From the NCBI RefSeq assembly GCF_900148515.1, contig NZ_FRXN01000004.1:124001-188000 (forward strand): a DNA stretch of 64,000 nucleotides, in the 5' to 3' direction. Positions 17,534 to 25,707 of the stretch are shown here, one piece after another. Under the pieces are notes generated by a model, which was not told where the DNA came from, searched no databases, and saw only the letters and a program-made list of their open reading frames with translations. The translations under genes were made by a program, and so were the position numbers. This stretch comes from Algoriphagus zhangzhouensis. Lineage in GTDB: Bacteria; Bacteroidota; Bacteroidia; Cytophagales; Cyclobacteriaceae. How positions within the stretch are numbered: the first letter of the stretch is position 1; every line of letters starts with the position of its first letter.

Positions 17534-18276
17534 TACTCTACAATTTTAAATTTTTCTCCGGCTTCTTTTCTGGAATAGGCATTGAAATGCCACCATTCGG
17601 ATCCGATTCCAGAAAATCCATTGGAGTTCATGATTTTTCTCAATTGCGTACGGTTGACTATGTGTTTCGGTTCTAGTTTTTTCTCTTTTAGCATTTGTTC
17701 TTCTCGATCAGGATAGGCTGGATACCCAAAAAAGTCATAGCCAGTTCCCATATCTAAGGCTGAATCAGCTTTAGTATCAAAAATTGTCAAGTCCACTGCT
17801 ACTCCATAATTGTGCAAACTTCCTACTTTTGGACCAGCTACATACAAAGGCTTGAGACTATCCGGTTTGTCCAAATTATCCCATAAAATCTGTTGAACTG
17901 ATCTTGGTCTCACTCCATCATAAATCAGAAGAGTATAGTCAGGATTTTCCGCCTGAAGCATTTCCTGAGCCTTTTTCAATTGCTCTGCTACAATTGGTTG
18001 GAGGTACGCCTCAGTCAAATCACCATAGACATCCTGACCAAAGAAATTGTCAGTAGTGGAGTATTTGAGATCTACTTTGATGCCCGGAATTATACCTTTC
18101 ACGTTGCTTAAACCTTGATCTATCAAGGCTTGCTCCAATTCAGAAATAGGTTCTGGGTCTGGAGCAGAAAGAGGTTTTGGTTCGGCTTTTTGCTGCTCAG
18201 AAAAGGTTTCTTGATCACTTTTTGGAGCGGAGCAGGCTATGGAAATGATCAGAAGAAGGAAAGAAAAGTATTTCAA
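17533..18276 (-). CDS. D-Ala-D-Ala dipeptidase (VanX-like, M15D) lipoprotein
   Basis: A 247-residue lipoprotein (signal MKYFSFLLLIISIAC, Cys15). It has the M15D zinc motifs: HNYGVAVDLTIFD supplies the His and Asp ligands near residues 150-158, and GSEWWHFNAY supplies the catalytic Glu and third His near residue 230. The family splits D-Ala-D-Ala or trims peptidoglycan peptides. Envelope location and lack of van genes nearby point to wall recycling, not glycopeptide resistance. It sits 3 bases after an SDR gene and overlaps a small membrane-protein gene. Confidence 0.88.
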   Translation of the reverse strand: MKYFSFLLLIISIACSAPKSDQETFSEQQKAEPKPLSAPDPEPISELEQALIDQGLSNVKGIIPGIKVDLKYSTTDNFFGQDVYGDLTEAYLQPIVAEQLKKAQEMLQAENPDYTLLIYDGVRPRSVQQILWDNLDKPDSLKPLYVAGPKVGSLHNYGVAVDLTIFDTKADSALDMGTGYDFFGYPAYPDREEQMLKEKKLEPKHIVNRTQLRKIMNSNGFSGIGSEWWHFNAYSRKEAGEKFKIVE

Positions 18277-18279
18277 GGT

Positions 18280-19038
18280 TTATAGGTTTTTGTTGACAAT
18301 GGTAGCGGAGGCTTGCGCTGTTGGTAAAACGACGATATCAGCCAAAACGACATGTGCTGGTCGATTGACGCAGAACTCAACGATTTCAGCAATGTCTTGG
18401 GCTAGTAATGGATCAAAGCCTTGGTATACTTTATCTGCCTTTTCTTCGTCTCCTTTGAATCGAACTACAGAGAACTCTGTTTCTACCAATCCCGGATGGA
18501 TGGCAATTACTTTGATGCCAAATGGATTTAGGTCTATTCTCATTCCCTTAGTAATGGCATCTACGGCATGTTTTGATCCGCAATACACGTTTCCATTGGG
18601 ATAAACCTCCTTGCCAGCAATCGAACCGATATTGATGATTGTTCCAGATTTTCTTTCAGTCATTCCAGGGATCACAGCTTTGGAAACATAAAGCAATCCC
18701 TTCACATTAATATCCATCATCGCGTCCCAGTCATCAAGGCTTCCAGTCTGGATCGGATCAAGGCCATGGGCATTTCCTGCATTGTTGAGTAGGACATCAA
18801 TTTTTTTCCAGTTGTCAGGAAGGTTTTCGATCAATTTGAAAACAGATTCCTTGTCTCTTACGTCAAAAACTAATGGGAGTACTTCGATGCCTTCAGGGAC
18901 CTCGTTTTTCAAAGCATCCAATCTTTCGGCCCTTCTTCCAGTGGCGATGATATTGAATCCGTTTTTGGCTAAAATGAGTGCGCAAGCTTTGCCGATTCCG
19001 GAAGTCGCGCCTGTTACCATTGCTATTTTTCTTTCCAT
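18280..19038 (-). CDS. SDR-family oxidoreductase (YdfG-like)
   Basis: A 252-residue classical SDR with the TGATSGIG cofactor motif (residues 9-16), NNAG near 89-92, and catalytic Ser and Tyr-Lys in IGSIAG and YCGSK. It most resembles YdfG-type NADP-dependent 3-hydroxy acid/serine dehydrogenases, including the GRRAERL stretch after the second strand that favours NADP. It precedes the VanX-like gene by 3 bases; the two are probably co-transcribed without an obvious shared pathway. Confidence 0.87.
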   Translation of the reverse strand: MERKIAMVTGATSGIGKACALILAKNGFNIIATGRRAERLDALKNEVPEGIEVLPLVFDVRDKESVFKLIENLPDNWKKIDVLLNNAGNAHGLDPIQTGSLDDWDAMMDINVKGLLYVSKAVIPGMTERKSGTIINIGSIAGKEVYPNGNVYCGSKHAVDAITKGMRIDLNPFGIKVIAIHPGLVETEFSVVRFKGDEEKADKVYQGFDPLLAQDIAEIVEFCVNRPAHVVLADIVVLPTAQASATIVNKNL

Positions 19039-19090
19039 GCCTTGAATTTAAGGGAAAAGAGAAATATCTAAAACCTAGAAAGAGGTTGGG

Positions 19091-19897
19091 TTACTGGAAG
19101 TTTAAATAAACTGTAATGGTTTTTCGCCTGATCGAAGCGATGGCATCCCTAAATGCAGGATTGGAGTTTTCCGCTTGGTAAAGATTGTTTAGACCATGGG
19201 AAAAGCGGATTTCAGGTGCGAACTTGAAATATTTGAAATAAATCTCAAAGCCCATTCCCATCTCGATTGTAAAATCCTGTCCGGTTGTCACTAAGTCTTC
19301 CAAATTGGCCTCATCCTGCGATTTTGTGCGGAACTGATAGCTTCCGCCTCCCAAAAAATACATTCTGGTATTATTGAATCGAACTGATTTGTATTTCAAA
19401 AGCAAGGGAAGCTCAACCAAGGTCGCTTCAGACTTGTACTCTACAATATTTCCTAAATTTTCCGTAGTCCCAGTATCTCCTCCTATGTCTTCCACCAGGG
19501 CTGTCTGATCGGCAAAATACTGGACTTCAGTATTGAATTCGTAGAAGCCCACTTTGGGAGTGAATAGGAGCTGGACCTGATCATGAAACCGCAGCATCCC
19601 AATAAATCCCAAAGAAAATCCCGGAGAATATTTTGGGAAAATTGCTCTTACATTAGGAGCGGCTGGATCCACCCCGTTTATAAAATCATCGGAATATTCG
19701 ATACGGTAGGTCGTGTTGTGACCAGCTAAGAAAAATCCATAGGAAATGGTTTTGTCGTCAGAACCAGAAGTACTGGTCAGACCGAAAATCCCCTGTCCAA
19801 ATGAAAAGCTGGAAGTAAAAAGAATCGCAAAAAATACCAGGGGAATTATTTTTCCCCCACGTAGATTGAGCTGATTCCGAAAGTTAATGGTTTGCAT
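19091..19897 (-). CDS. porT: type IX secretion system protein PorT
   Basis: A 268-residue predicted outer-membrane beta-barrel with a signal peptide whose hydrophobic core is [18 protein letters not shown] (residues 17-34). The alternating beta pattern and ending TVYLNFQ fit PorT, an outer-membrane component required for type IX secretion and gliding in Bacteroidota. The 5' end lies inside ubiE: the ATG at 19897 overlaps the ubiE coding region by 52 bases in another frame, and no later in-frame ATG precedes the signal core. The ubiE-porT-engB neighbourhood recurs in this phylum, which strengthens the call. Confidence 0.85.
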   Translation of the reverse strand: MQTINFRNQLNLRGGKIIPLVFFAILFTSSFSFGQGIFGLTSTSGSDDKTISYGFFLAGHNTTYRIEYSDDFINGVDPAAPNVRAIFPKYSPGFSLGFIGMLRFHDQVQLLFTPKVGFYEFNTEVQYFADQTALVEDIGGDTGTTENLGNIVEYKSEATLVELPLLLKYKSVRFNNTRMYFLGGGSYQFRTKSQDEANLEDLVTTGQDFTIEMGMGFEIYFKYFKFAPEIRFSHGLNNLYQAENSNPAFRDAIASIRRKTITVYLNFQ

Positions 19898-20568
19898 ACA
19901 GTGCTGTGAAATCCTACCTTTTTCAATACCGCAAGAAAGTCCTGACCATCCGGGAATGCCTGTACGGATTCTGGAAGATAAGTATACGCAGAATTGTCCT
20001 TGGATACAATCTTTCCTACTTGAGGCAAAATGGTGTTGGAATAAAAGGAATAAGCTTGTTTCATCGGGAATGCCTTTGGTTTACTGAATTCCAAGATGAC
20101 AGTTTTGCCGCCTGGTTTCAAAACTCTGTACATATCCGCTAGTCCTTTTTCCAAGTTTTCGAAGTTTCTAACTCCAAAAGAAACGATGACAGCATCAAAC
20201 TTATTATCCTCAAAAAGTAATCCTTCTGAATCTCCGAGTTGCATCTCGATTTTATCCTGAAGACCTCTTTTTTCCATTTTTTTGCGACCCTCTGAAAGCA
20301 TTCCTTCAGAAATGTCCACCCCGATGATTTTATCTGGATTCAGTGCCAAAGCTTCGATCGCAAAGTCACCAGTACCTGTAGCAATATCCAGAATTAACTT
20401 AGGCTGATGCTTTTGAAGCATTTTGATTGCCTTTTTTCTCCAGATGATATCAATGCCCATGCTCAAGACATGATTTAGCAAATCATACTTAGGGCTGATA
20501 TTGTTGAACATCTCAGCCACCTGGGCTTTTTTTGGGTCTTCTTTATCTTTGTAAGGGACGACAGACAT
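19846..20568 (-). CDS. ubiE: demethylmenaquinone methyltransferase
   Basis: A 240-residue SAM-dependent C-methyltransferase that makes menaquinone from demethylmenaquinone (MenG/UbiE). SAM motif [14 protein letters not shown] lies near residue 60 and GVDISEGML near residue 85, followed by the MenG-typical [25 protein letters not shown]. As this phylum uses menaquinone, the MenG function is expected. It overlaps porT by 52 bases and is divergent from engB, with about 120 bases between the two starts. Confidence 0.94.
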   Translation of the reverse strand: MSVVPYKDKEDPKKAQVAEMFNNISPKYDLLNHVLSMGIDIIWRKKAIKMLQKHQPKLILDIATGTGDFAIEALALNPDKIIGVDISEGMLSEGRKKMEKRGLQDKIEMQLGDSEGLLFEDNKFDAVIVSFGVRNFENLEKGLADMYRVLKPGGKTVILEFSKPKAFPMKQAYSFYSNTILPQVGKIVSKDNSAYTYLPESVQAFPDGQDFLAVLKKVGFHSTVCKPLTFGISSIYVGEK

Positions 20569-20666
20569 CGTTTTTCAATCTAATGGGATGCAATATTACT
20601 CAAGAAACCCGAGGAATCGAAAAATGTTGCACACCTTAACGATTCGAATGTCAAAGAATAAAGCCT

Positions 20667-20674
20667 TATTTTTG
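20667..20674 (+). promoter_or_regulatory. candidate -7 element for engB
   Basis: TATTTTTG matches TAnnTTTG and ends 17 bases before the chosen engB ATG. No clean TTTG is seen at the -33 distance (only TTCG), so support is partial. Confidence 0.35.
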
Positions 20675-20691
20675 TGACGAACTCGAAAATC

Positions 20692-21303
20692 ATGATCCAT
20701 AAAGCAGAATTTGTAGTCTCGAACACCAACCCAGGAAATTGTCCAAAGCCAGATCGGGCAGAGGTAGCCTTCATTGGTAGATCCAATGTGGGAAAAAGCT
20801 CCCTGATCAATATGTTGACCAATAGAAAGGAATTGGCAAAAACCTCCCAGAAGCCGGGAAAAACTCAATTGATTAATCATTTCAAAATTGATGATCGTTG
20901 GTTCTTGGTGGATTTACCGGGATATGGCTTCGCCAAAGTCAATGTCAAAGTAAAGCTGGGCTGGGAGCAGATGATCAGTACTTACTTGACAAAAAGAGAA
21001 AATCTTTGTGGAGTTTTTGTTTTGATCGACAGTCGGCTGGAGCCTCAAAAAATCGATTTGGAATTTTTGCTTTGGTGTGGAACTGAAGGTGTGCCAACAG
21101 CGATAGTGTTTACCAAAGCAGATAAACAGTCCAAAAATAAAACCCAGCAGAATATTCAGAAGTTTCTAAAGAAGATGAGAGAGATTTTCGAAGAAACACC
21201 TGATTATTTTGTAACCAGTTCAGAAACAGGAGACGGCAAGGATGAATTGCTTGATTTCATTATGGGATTGGTTAATGAATACGAAAATGAAGAGATGATT
21301 TAA
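20692..21303 (+). CDS. engB: ribosome-biogenesis GTPase EngB/YsxC
   Basis: A 203-residue TrmE-Era-EngA-EngB GTPase needed for late 50S subunit assembly. G1 is GRSNVGKSS near residue 31, G3 DLPGYGFA near 76, G4 TKADK near 142 and G5 SSETG near 175. I take the ATG at 20692 (MIHKAEFV); the GTG at 20674 is inside the likely -7 box. It is divergent from ubiE-porT and followed after 38 bases by the DUF5606 gene. Confidence 0.95.
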   Translation: MIHKAEFVVSNTNPGNCPKPDRAEVAFIGRSNVGKSSLINMLTNRKELAKTSQKPGKTQLINHFKIDDRWFLVDLPGYGFAKVNVKVKLGWEQMISTYLTKRENLCGVFVLIDSRLEPQKIDLEFLLWCGTEGVPTAIVFTKADKQSKNKTQQNIQKFLKKMREIFEETPDYFVTSSETGDGKDELLDFIMGLVNEYENEEMI

Positions 21304-21313
21304 TCTCAAATTC

Positions 21314-21321
21314 TATATTTG
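21314..21321 (+). promoter_or_regulatory. candidate -7 element for the DUF5606 gene
   Basis: TATATTTG matches the TAnnTTTG consensus, 20 bases before the ATG at 21342. The upstream -33 region falls inside engB and has no TTTG, so this is tentative. Confidence 0.35.
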
Positions 21322-21341
21322 CAAGCTGAAAATTAAAGCAG

Positions 21342-21779
21342 ATGAATTTTAAAGACATAGCCACAGTATCTGGTAAGCCCGGATTGTACAAAGTATTGAA
21401 GCCTTCTAGAACAGGAGTGATCTTGGAAAGCCTTGATGCTAAAAAAGGAAAATTGGTAGCAGGGATGTCCCAGCGAGTATCCATTTTGAGCGATATCTCT
21501 ATTTATACCTTGACTGAAGAAGGTGCAGAGCCTTTAGAGTCAGTGATGAAGAAAATCGAAGCTGAATTCGAAGGTGATTTAGGACTGGATTCTAATCCAG
21601 ATGATACCGAGTTGAGAGCTTTCATGAAGCACGTGCTTCCAGATGTAGATGAGGACAGAGTTTATACTTCTGATATCAAGAAATTGATCTCTTGGTACAA
21701 AATTATCAGGATTCAAGCTCCTGAAGTTCTACAGGAGTCCGAAGAGTCTTCCGAGGAAACAGAAGAAAAAGAATCATAA
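21342..21779 (+). CDS. DUF5606 family protein
   Basis: A 145-residue soluble protein of a family I associate only with Bacteroidota. The N-terminal 55 residues (LKPSRTGVILESLDAKKGKLVAG) look like a small beta-barrel, followed by a helical segment with WYKII and an acidic Glu-rich tail (about residues 130-145). The function is unknown. It lies between engB and a strong terminator, so it may be expressed with engB or from its own promoter. Confidence 0.8.
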   Translation: MNFKDIATVSGKPGLYKVLKPSRTGVILESLDAKKGKLVAGMSQRVSILSDISIYTLTEEGAEPLESVMKKIEAEFEGDLGLDSNPDDTELRAFMKHVLPDVDEDRVYTSDIKKLISWYKIIRIQAPEVLQESEESSEETEEKES

Positions 21780-21783
21780 AATG

Positions 21784-21811
21784 AAAGCCCCGATTAATTC
21801 GGGGCTTTTTT
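21784..21811 (+). terminator. rho-independent terminator
   Basis: AAGCCCCGA / TCGGGGCTT stem with a short TTAAT loop, followed by six T. It ends the engB-DUF5606 stretch just after the stop at 21779 and precedes the next start at 21818. Confidence 0.85.
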
Positions 21812-21817
21812 GATCCT

Positions 21818-22132
21818 ATGCAAGATAAAAAGGAATTAACCCCAGTTCCCCAAGCAGCTTTCGAATTGTTTCAGAAGGAAGTTGAATTGCCAGAGACTGT
21901 TTCTGATACATCCGAAGAAACCTACATCCAGATGCTTGCCAAAGCTATAGGAGTGATGTTGAATAGGGATTTTGAGCGATTGCTACAAATCTGCTATCGA
22001 ATAGATTTGGGAGAAGGGAAATTGAAGAAAATCCTGAATGAATCTGATCCTGAATTGGTGGCTGATGACTTGGCCAAAGCTCTTTGGGATCGGCAAAAGC
22101 AAAAGATCGAAACGAGAAGGAAGTATTCCTGA
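21818..22132 (+). CDS. conserved hypothetical protein
   Basis: A 104-residue soluble, mainly helical protein with no signal peptide. I recognise no domain. The middle segment IQMLAKAIGVMLNRDFERLLQICYRIDLGE and the ending DDLAKALWDRQKQKIETR suggest a compact helical bundle. Its ATG lies 7 bases after a strong terminator, leaving almost no room for a separate promoter, so expression by read-through is likely. Confidence 0.7.
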   Translation: MQDKKELTPVPQAAFELFQKEVELPETVSDTSEETYIQMLAKAIGVMLNRDFERLLQICYRIDLGEGKLKKILNESDPELVADDLAKALWDRQKQKIETRRKYS

Positions 22133-22279
22133 TATTTTGAGCTGATCGAACATCCTTTGTCGGTTGCTGGGCTATGTCCTCCGTCTCCTGTCTTTAAGCT
22201 TCCGGCAAGAAAATAGTACCAAGTACAATGTACAATGTATCAAGCATCGGACATCGCTCACCGGGCATCTAGCAATATT

Positions 22280-24211
22280 TTATTCCTTTATTTCAATCAC
22301 CTTAAACTCAGTTCTACGGTTGACTTGATGTTCCTCTTCCGTAGTGGCATTTGGAATGATCAACTGAGATTCTCCGTATCCTTTGGCTACCAATCTATCT
22401 TTGTCGATTCCTTGAGAAACGATGTAGTCTACAGCAGATTGAGCCCTTCTCTGAGAAAGGTTTTGGTTGTAGTCATCCGAGGATCTGGAGTCCGTATGAG
22501 AGCTTAATTCGATTCTGATGCTTGGATTATCTTTTAGGATTTGAACCAATTTATCCAATTCTACTGCCGCATCCGCTCGGATATCTGCTTTATCCAGATC
22601 GTAGTAGATGTTTTCCAAAATGATGGACTTATCCAAAATCAACTGATCCAAAACCAGCATGGTATCCAAAGATACATTGGTGACATCCTGTACCAAGGTT
22701 GCAGGGTCAGGAGTCTTACCTCGAGTGGTGTAAGGGATGGATTTGGAGAAGTATCCGTTCTTCGAAGCGATAATTGTATAATCTGATTGAGGCTCCATTG
22801 TGAAGCGAACTCTACCCGTAGAATTGGAGAAATCACCGCCAATTTGCTTGTTGGATCCATCGTAAAGGACCACTCTCGCCTGTTCTAAAATTTGATCTGG
22901 TTCTCCAGCTACTCGTTCCTTGGTAGTCACTGTTAGGAGGACGTTGATGATTTTTGGTTTTGGAGTTTTGTCTTCGAAATAATAGATGTCGTCATCACCG
23001 GCTCCGCCTTCTCGGTTAGAAGAAAGGAATCCCTCCTTAGGATATTCGGTGAAAAAGATTCCGAAATCATCCGACTTGCTATTGATGTTTTCTCCCAGAT
23101 TTGTGATTTTTTGCTTACCATCTTTTCCCATTTCGGCCACAAAAAGATCCAACTTTCCATAGCCTGGATGGCCATCTGAAGCAAAGAAGAATTTTCCGTC
23201 AGGAGCCATTCTTGGGAAAAGTTCATTTCCTGGAGTATTGACGTTTGGACCTAGGTTTACAGCATTTCCAAAGTCTCCATTTGCCAATTTGGTAGCTTTG
23301 TATAAGTCAATACCTCCATATCCTCCTGGTCTGTTAGAAGCAAAATACAATTCGCTTCCATCAGGGCTGAAAGCAGGAGTAGAGTTCCACCAAGATTCGT
23401 CTTCATTTACCGGTAACCAAATCGGCTGTGTAAATCCCGCTCCTCTGAAATAAGAGGCAAAAAGAGCTGTTTCGGGTAAGTCTTTTGGGGAGGTAGAGTT
23501 TCCTCGGGCGTAAATAATAGTGTTTCCATCCGGGCTGATGGCGATGGAGGCCTGATCCAAACCTTCTTCATTTTGGAATTCAGGTAAAGCTCTGATTCCG
23601 CTTACATCAACTCTTAATTCCTCAATTCTGGTTCGAAAGAGTTTGGTATATGGCATTCCTGTGGCAGGGTAGATTCCAGATGCTTGTCTGCCACTGGTGA
23701 AATATAAAAAGTCCTCTGAAACGACCGGTGCGTAATCTGCTCCAGCGGTGTTTAATTCTTTGTAATTGACCAACTCATGGTATGGCCAATAGTCTTCAAT
23801 TCCCGCAGCTAGGTTAATTCCTTCTATTTCTCTTTGGATTCTTGCAAGTAATTCTTCGCTTTGGGTATATCCTTTAGCATTTTCAAAAGCAGCTTTTGCC
23901 TCTTCATCTTTTTCTTGGGCTTTTAAACTTTGCCCCAAGTAGAAGTAGCGCTCAAAGGAAGGGTCTTCTTCCACCAATTTCTCATAGTAAGGGGATGCTA
24001 GCTCCACTCGATTGGATAGGCGATAACTCTCAGCTACCTTTTCATTGGCTTCCAAGTTCTCTGGATCAGCTTCCAGAATTTGAGAAAAGGTACCAATTGC
24101 ATATTGGTATTGACCGGAAAGAAATTGATCTGTTCCTTTTTCCTGGATGCTTTTACAAGCTCCCAAAAGAAGGAAGACAGAGAGTATAGTCCACAAAAAA
24201 TTGTTTTTCAT
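22280..24211 (-). CDS. PorE-like OmpA-family lipoprotein (TPR, beta-propeller, CRD, OmpA)
   Basis: A 643-residue lipoprotein (LLLGAC, Cys19). Domains in order are TPR-type helices (about 25-120), PD40/WD40-like propeller repeats (about 165-410, for example SPDGSELYFASNRPGGYGGIDLY), a carboxypeptidase-regulatory-like beta domain (about 415-510), and a C-terminal OmpA peptidoglycan-binding domain (about 530-643, with HTDSR and NLSQRRAQ). This order is that described for PorE, the peptidoglycan-attached lipoprotein of the type IX system, but many paralogues share it. Family known; T9SS role inferred, helped by porT lying 2.4 kb away. Confidence 0.85.
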   Translation of the reverse strand: MKNNFLWTILSVFLLLGACKSIQEKGTDQFLSGQYQYAIGTFSQILEADPENLEANEKVAESYRLSNRVELASPYYEKLVEEDPSFERYFYLGQSLKAQEKDEEAKAAFENAKGYTQSEELLARIQREIEGINLAAGIEDYWPYHELVNYKELNTAGADYAPVVSEDFLYFTSGRQASGIYPATGMPYTKLFRTRIEELRVDVSGIRALPEFQNEEGLDQASIAISPDGNTIIYARGNSTSPKDLPETALFASYFRGAGFTQPIWLPVNEDESWWNSTPAFSPDGSELYFASNRPGGYGGIDLYKATKLANGDFGNAVNLGPNVNTPGNELFPRMAPDGKFFFASDGHPGYGKLDLFVAEMGKDGKQKITNLGENINSKSDDFGIFFTEYPKEGFLSSNREGGAGDDDIYYFEDKTPKPKIINVLLTVTTKERVAGEPDQILEQARVVLYDGSNKQIGGDFSNSTGRVRFTMEPQSDYTIIASKNGYFSKSIPYTTRGKTPDPATLVQDVTNVSLDTMLVLDQLILDKSIILENIYYDLDKADIRADAAVELDKLVQILKDNPSIRIELSSHTDSRSSDDYNQNLSQRRAQSAVDYIVSQGIDKDRLVAKGYGESQLIIPNATTEEEHQVNRRTEFKVIEIKE

Positions 24212-24247
24212 CGAGCTGCTTTGATGATCTATCCTGAATATTACTAA

Positions 24248-24736
24248 TTAATTTGGAAAGAATTTGTTTAACCAACTATTTCCGGCTGAAATCCAAATGT
24301 TAGGAAGGTCTGCTTTGATTTGAATCATTGGATTGATGATAGGTGTTTCTTCCTGAATATCACCTGCTAACACTTTTGATTTGATTCCCAAAGCTGGGGT
24401 GACTACAATAGATCCAGCTGAAGATTTAAAGCTGACTTTTCCACTGTTGGTCAAATCGACTTGAAGTTGACTTTCGATTTCTCTCAAAGTTCTCACTGAG
24501 CTGTCAATCGAACAACCGGAAGCGCCAGCTTGAGATTCATCAACTGCCAAGACGATAATTTGTTCGTCCAATACTTCAAAAGAAGTCGGAAGTGGATTTC
24601 CATGCACATTCCATCCTTCGCAAAACTTACTTAGTTTTTCAGCTATGAAGCTTTGTTCCTCAGGACGAAATTTTCTTTCTGATTGATACAGCCAAACTCG
24701 GCTGGATTCAGGCATGGATTCAAATGGAATGTACAT
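24248..24736 (-). CDS. conserved hypothetical protein (Bacteroidota)
   Basis: A 162-residue soluble protein with no signal peptide. Features are the opening SRVWLYQSERKF, FCEGWNVHGNPLPTSFEV, and an AGASGCSIDSSVRTLREIE stretch near residues 70-90. Similar proteins are sometimes labelled ABC transporter ATPase in databases, but no Walker A or signature motif is present, so that label is not supported. It lies 36 bases upstream of the PorE-like gene on the same strand. The function is unknown. Confidence 0.7.
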   Translation of the reverse strand: MYIPFESMPESSRVWLYQSERKFRPEEQSFIAEKLSKFCEGWNVHGNPLPTSFEVLDEQIIVLAVDESQAGASGCSIDSSVRTLREIESQLQVDLTNSGKVSFKSSAGSIVVTPALGIKSKVLAGDIQEETPIINPMIQIKADLPNIWISAGNSWLNKFFPN

Positions 24737-24756
24737 GTGTGTAAATTTTAGGCAAA

Positions 24757-24790
24757 TAAAAACCCTTTCTACCTAACGGCAAAAAGGGTC
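24757..24790 (-). terminator. rho-independent terminator for the CCG-domain gene
   Basis: Read on the minus strand, an ACCCTTT / AAAGGGT stem with a 14-base loop is followed by five T. It sits 22 bases beyond the stop of the gene at 24812 and separates it from the next gene. Confidence 0.65.
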
Positions 24791-24811
24791 CAATTGATTC
24801 ATTTTTGAAAA

Positions 24812-25603
24812 TCAAATTCCCATGTCTTTGGCAATCATTTCAGCCAAATCATAAACTTTGACTTCAGATTCTTTCTCTTTGTTTTTGACCCCGTCAGTCA
24901 TCATCGTGAGACAGAAAGGGCATCCAACTGCAATCGCTGAAGCTCCGGTTGCCAAAGCGTCTTCAGTTCTTTCCACATTGATGTATTTTTTGCCTGGCTC
25001 TGGTTCTTTGAACATCTGAGCTCCTCCAGCACCACAACATAGGCCTTTGGTACGACATCTTTTCATTTCTACCAATTCCACATCCAAAGCTTTGATCACT
25101 TCTCGAGGAGCTTCATAGACATTATTGGCACGTCCGAGATAGCAGGAGTCATGGAAGGTGATCTTTTTGCCTTTGAATTCTCCACCGCCTTTTAAAGTGA
25201 CTTTTCCTTCATTGATCAATTGCTGAAGAAACTGGGAGTGGTGGATTACCTCATAGTTGCCACCCAAAGCTGGGTATTCGTTTTTGATGGTGTTGAAGCA
25301 ATGAGGACAGGCTGTGACTACTTTCTTTACCTCGTAACCATTCATGACTTGAATATTTGCAACAGCCTGCATTTGGAATAGGAATTCATTTCCAGCGCGT
25401 CTGGCGGGATCTCCAGTACAGGTTTCTTCCGGGCCAAGCACAGCAAAAGAAACCCCGACTTTATTGAGGATTTTAACGAAAGCCTGAGTAACGGCCTTGT
25501 ATCTTTCATCAAATGAACCGGCGCAACCTACCCAAAACAGGACTTCTGGACTTTCTCCTTTTGAGGCCATTTCGGCCATCGTTGGAACTTTATATGTAGA
25601 CAT
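24812..25603 (-). CDS. (Fe-S)-binding CCG-domain protein (HdrB/GlpC/LutA-like)
   Basis: A 263-residue cytoplasmic protein with two cysteine-rich CCG domains. Cysteines are seen in WVGCAGSF, EETCTGDP and ACPHCFN (first half), then HDSCYLGR, CRTKGLCCGAGG and GCPFCLTM (second half). Such modules bind a noncubane or 4Fe-4S cluster and pass electrons, as in heterodisulfide reductase B and lactate-oxidation LutA. It follows the membrane Fe-S protein gene at 25708, separated by a 7-bp tandem repeat. The pair is best read as one electron-transfer unit to the quinone pool. Confidence 0.88.
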   Translation of the reverse strand: MSTYKVPTMAEMASKGESPEVLFWVGCAGSFDERYKAVTQAFVKILNKVGVSFAVLGPEETCTGDPARRAGNEFLFQMQAVANIQVMNGYEVKKVVTACPHCFNTIKNEYPALGGNYEVIHHSQFLQQLINEGKVTLKGGGEFKGKKITFHDSCYLGRANNVYEAPREVIKALDVELVEMKRCRTKGLCCGAGGAQMFKEPEPGKKYINVERTEDALATGASAIAVGCPFCLTMMTDGVKNKEKESEVKVYDLAEMIAKDMGI

Positions 25604-25657
25604 ATTTTATTTTTTTTCTTTAAAAATGAAACCTGAAAATGGATGCCAAGTTTCCTT

Positions 25658-25706
25658 ATCTGAAATCTGAAATCTGAAATCTGAAATCTGAAATCTGAAA
25701 TCTGAA
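25658..25706. repeat. 7 copies of the 7-bp tandem repeat ATCTGAA
   Basis: Seven perfect head-to-tail copies of ATCTGAA fill half of the 104-base gap between the membrane Fe-S gene (stop at 25708-25710) and the CCG gene (start at 25603). A unit of 7 bp in a 5' leader is prone to slippage and could alter spacing or RNA structure ahead of the CCG gene. Confidence 0.95.
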
Positions 25707-25707
25707 A

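Noticed and set aside
17533..18276. VanX-like gene as vancomycin resistance
   Set aside because: No vanA, vanH, vanR or vanS nearby and the protein is an envelope lipoprotein; wall recycling is the simpler reading.
22133..22279. Short direct repeats of GTACAATGTA type between 22200 and 22245
   Set aside because: Only partial copies, no stem, and no gene context; I see no supported feature in this 147-base gap.
24248..24736. ABC transporter ATPase
   Set aside because: No Walker A, Walker B or signature motif in the 162 residues.
25658..25706. Possible CRISPR array
   Set aside because: The repeats are 7 bp with no spacers, so it is a plain tandem repeat.
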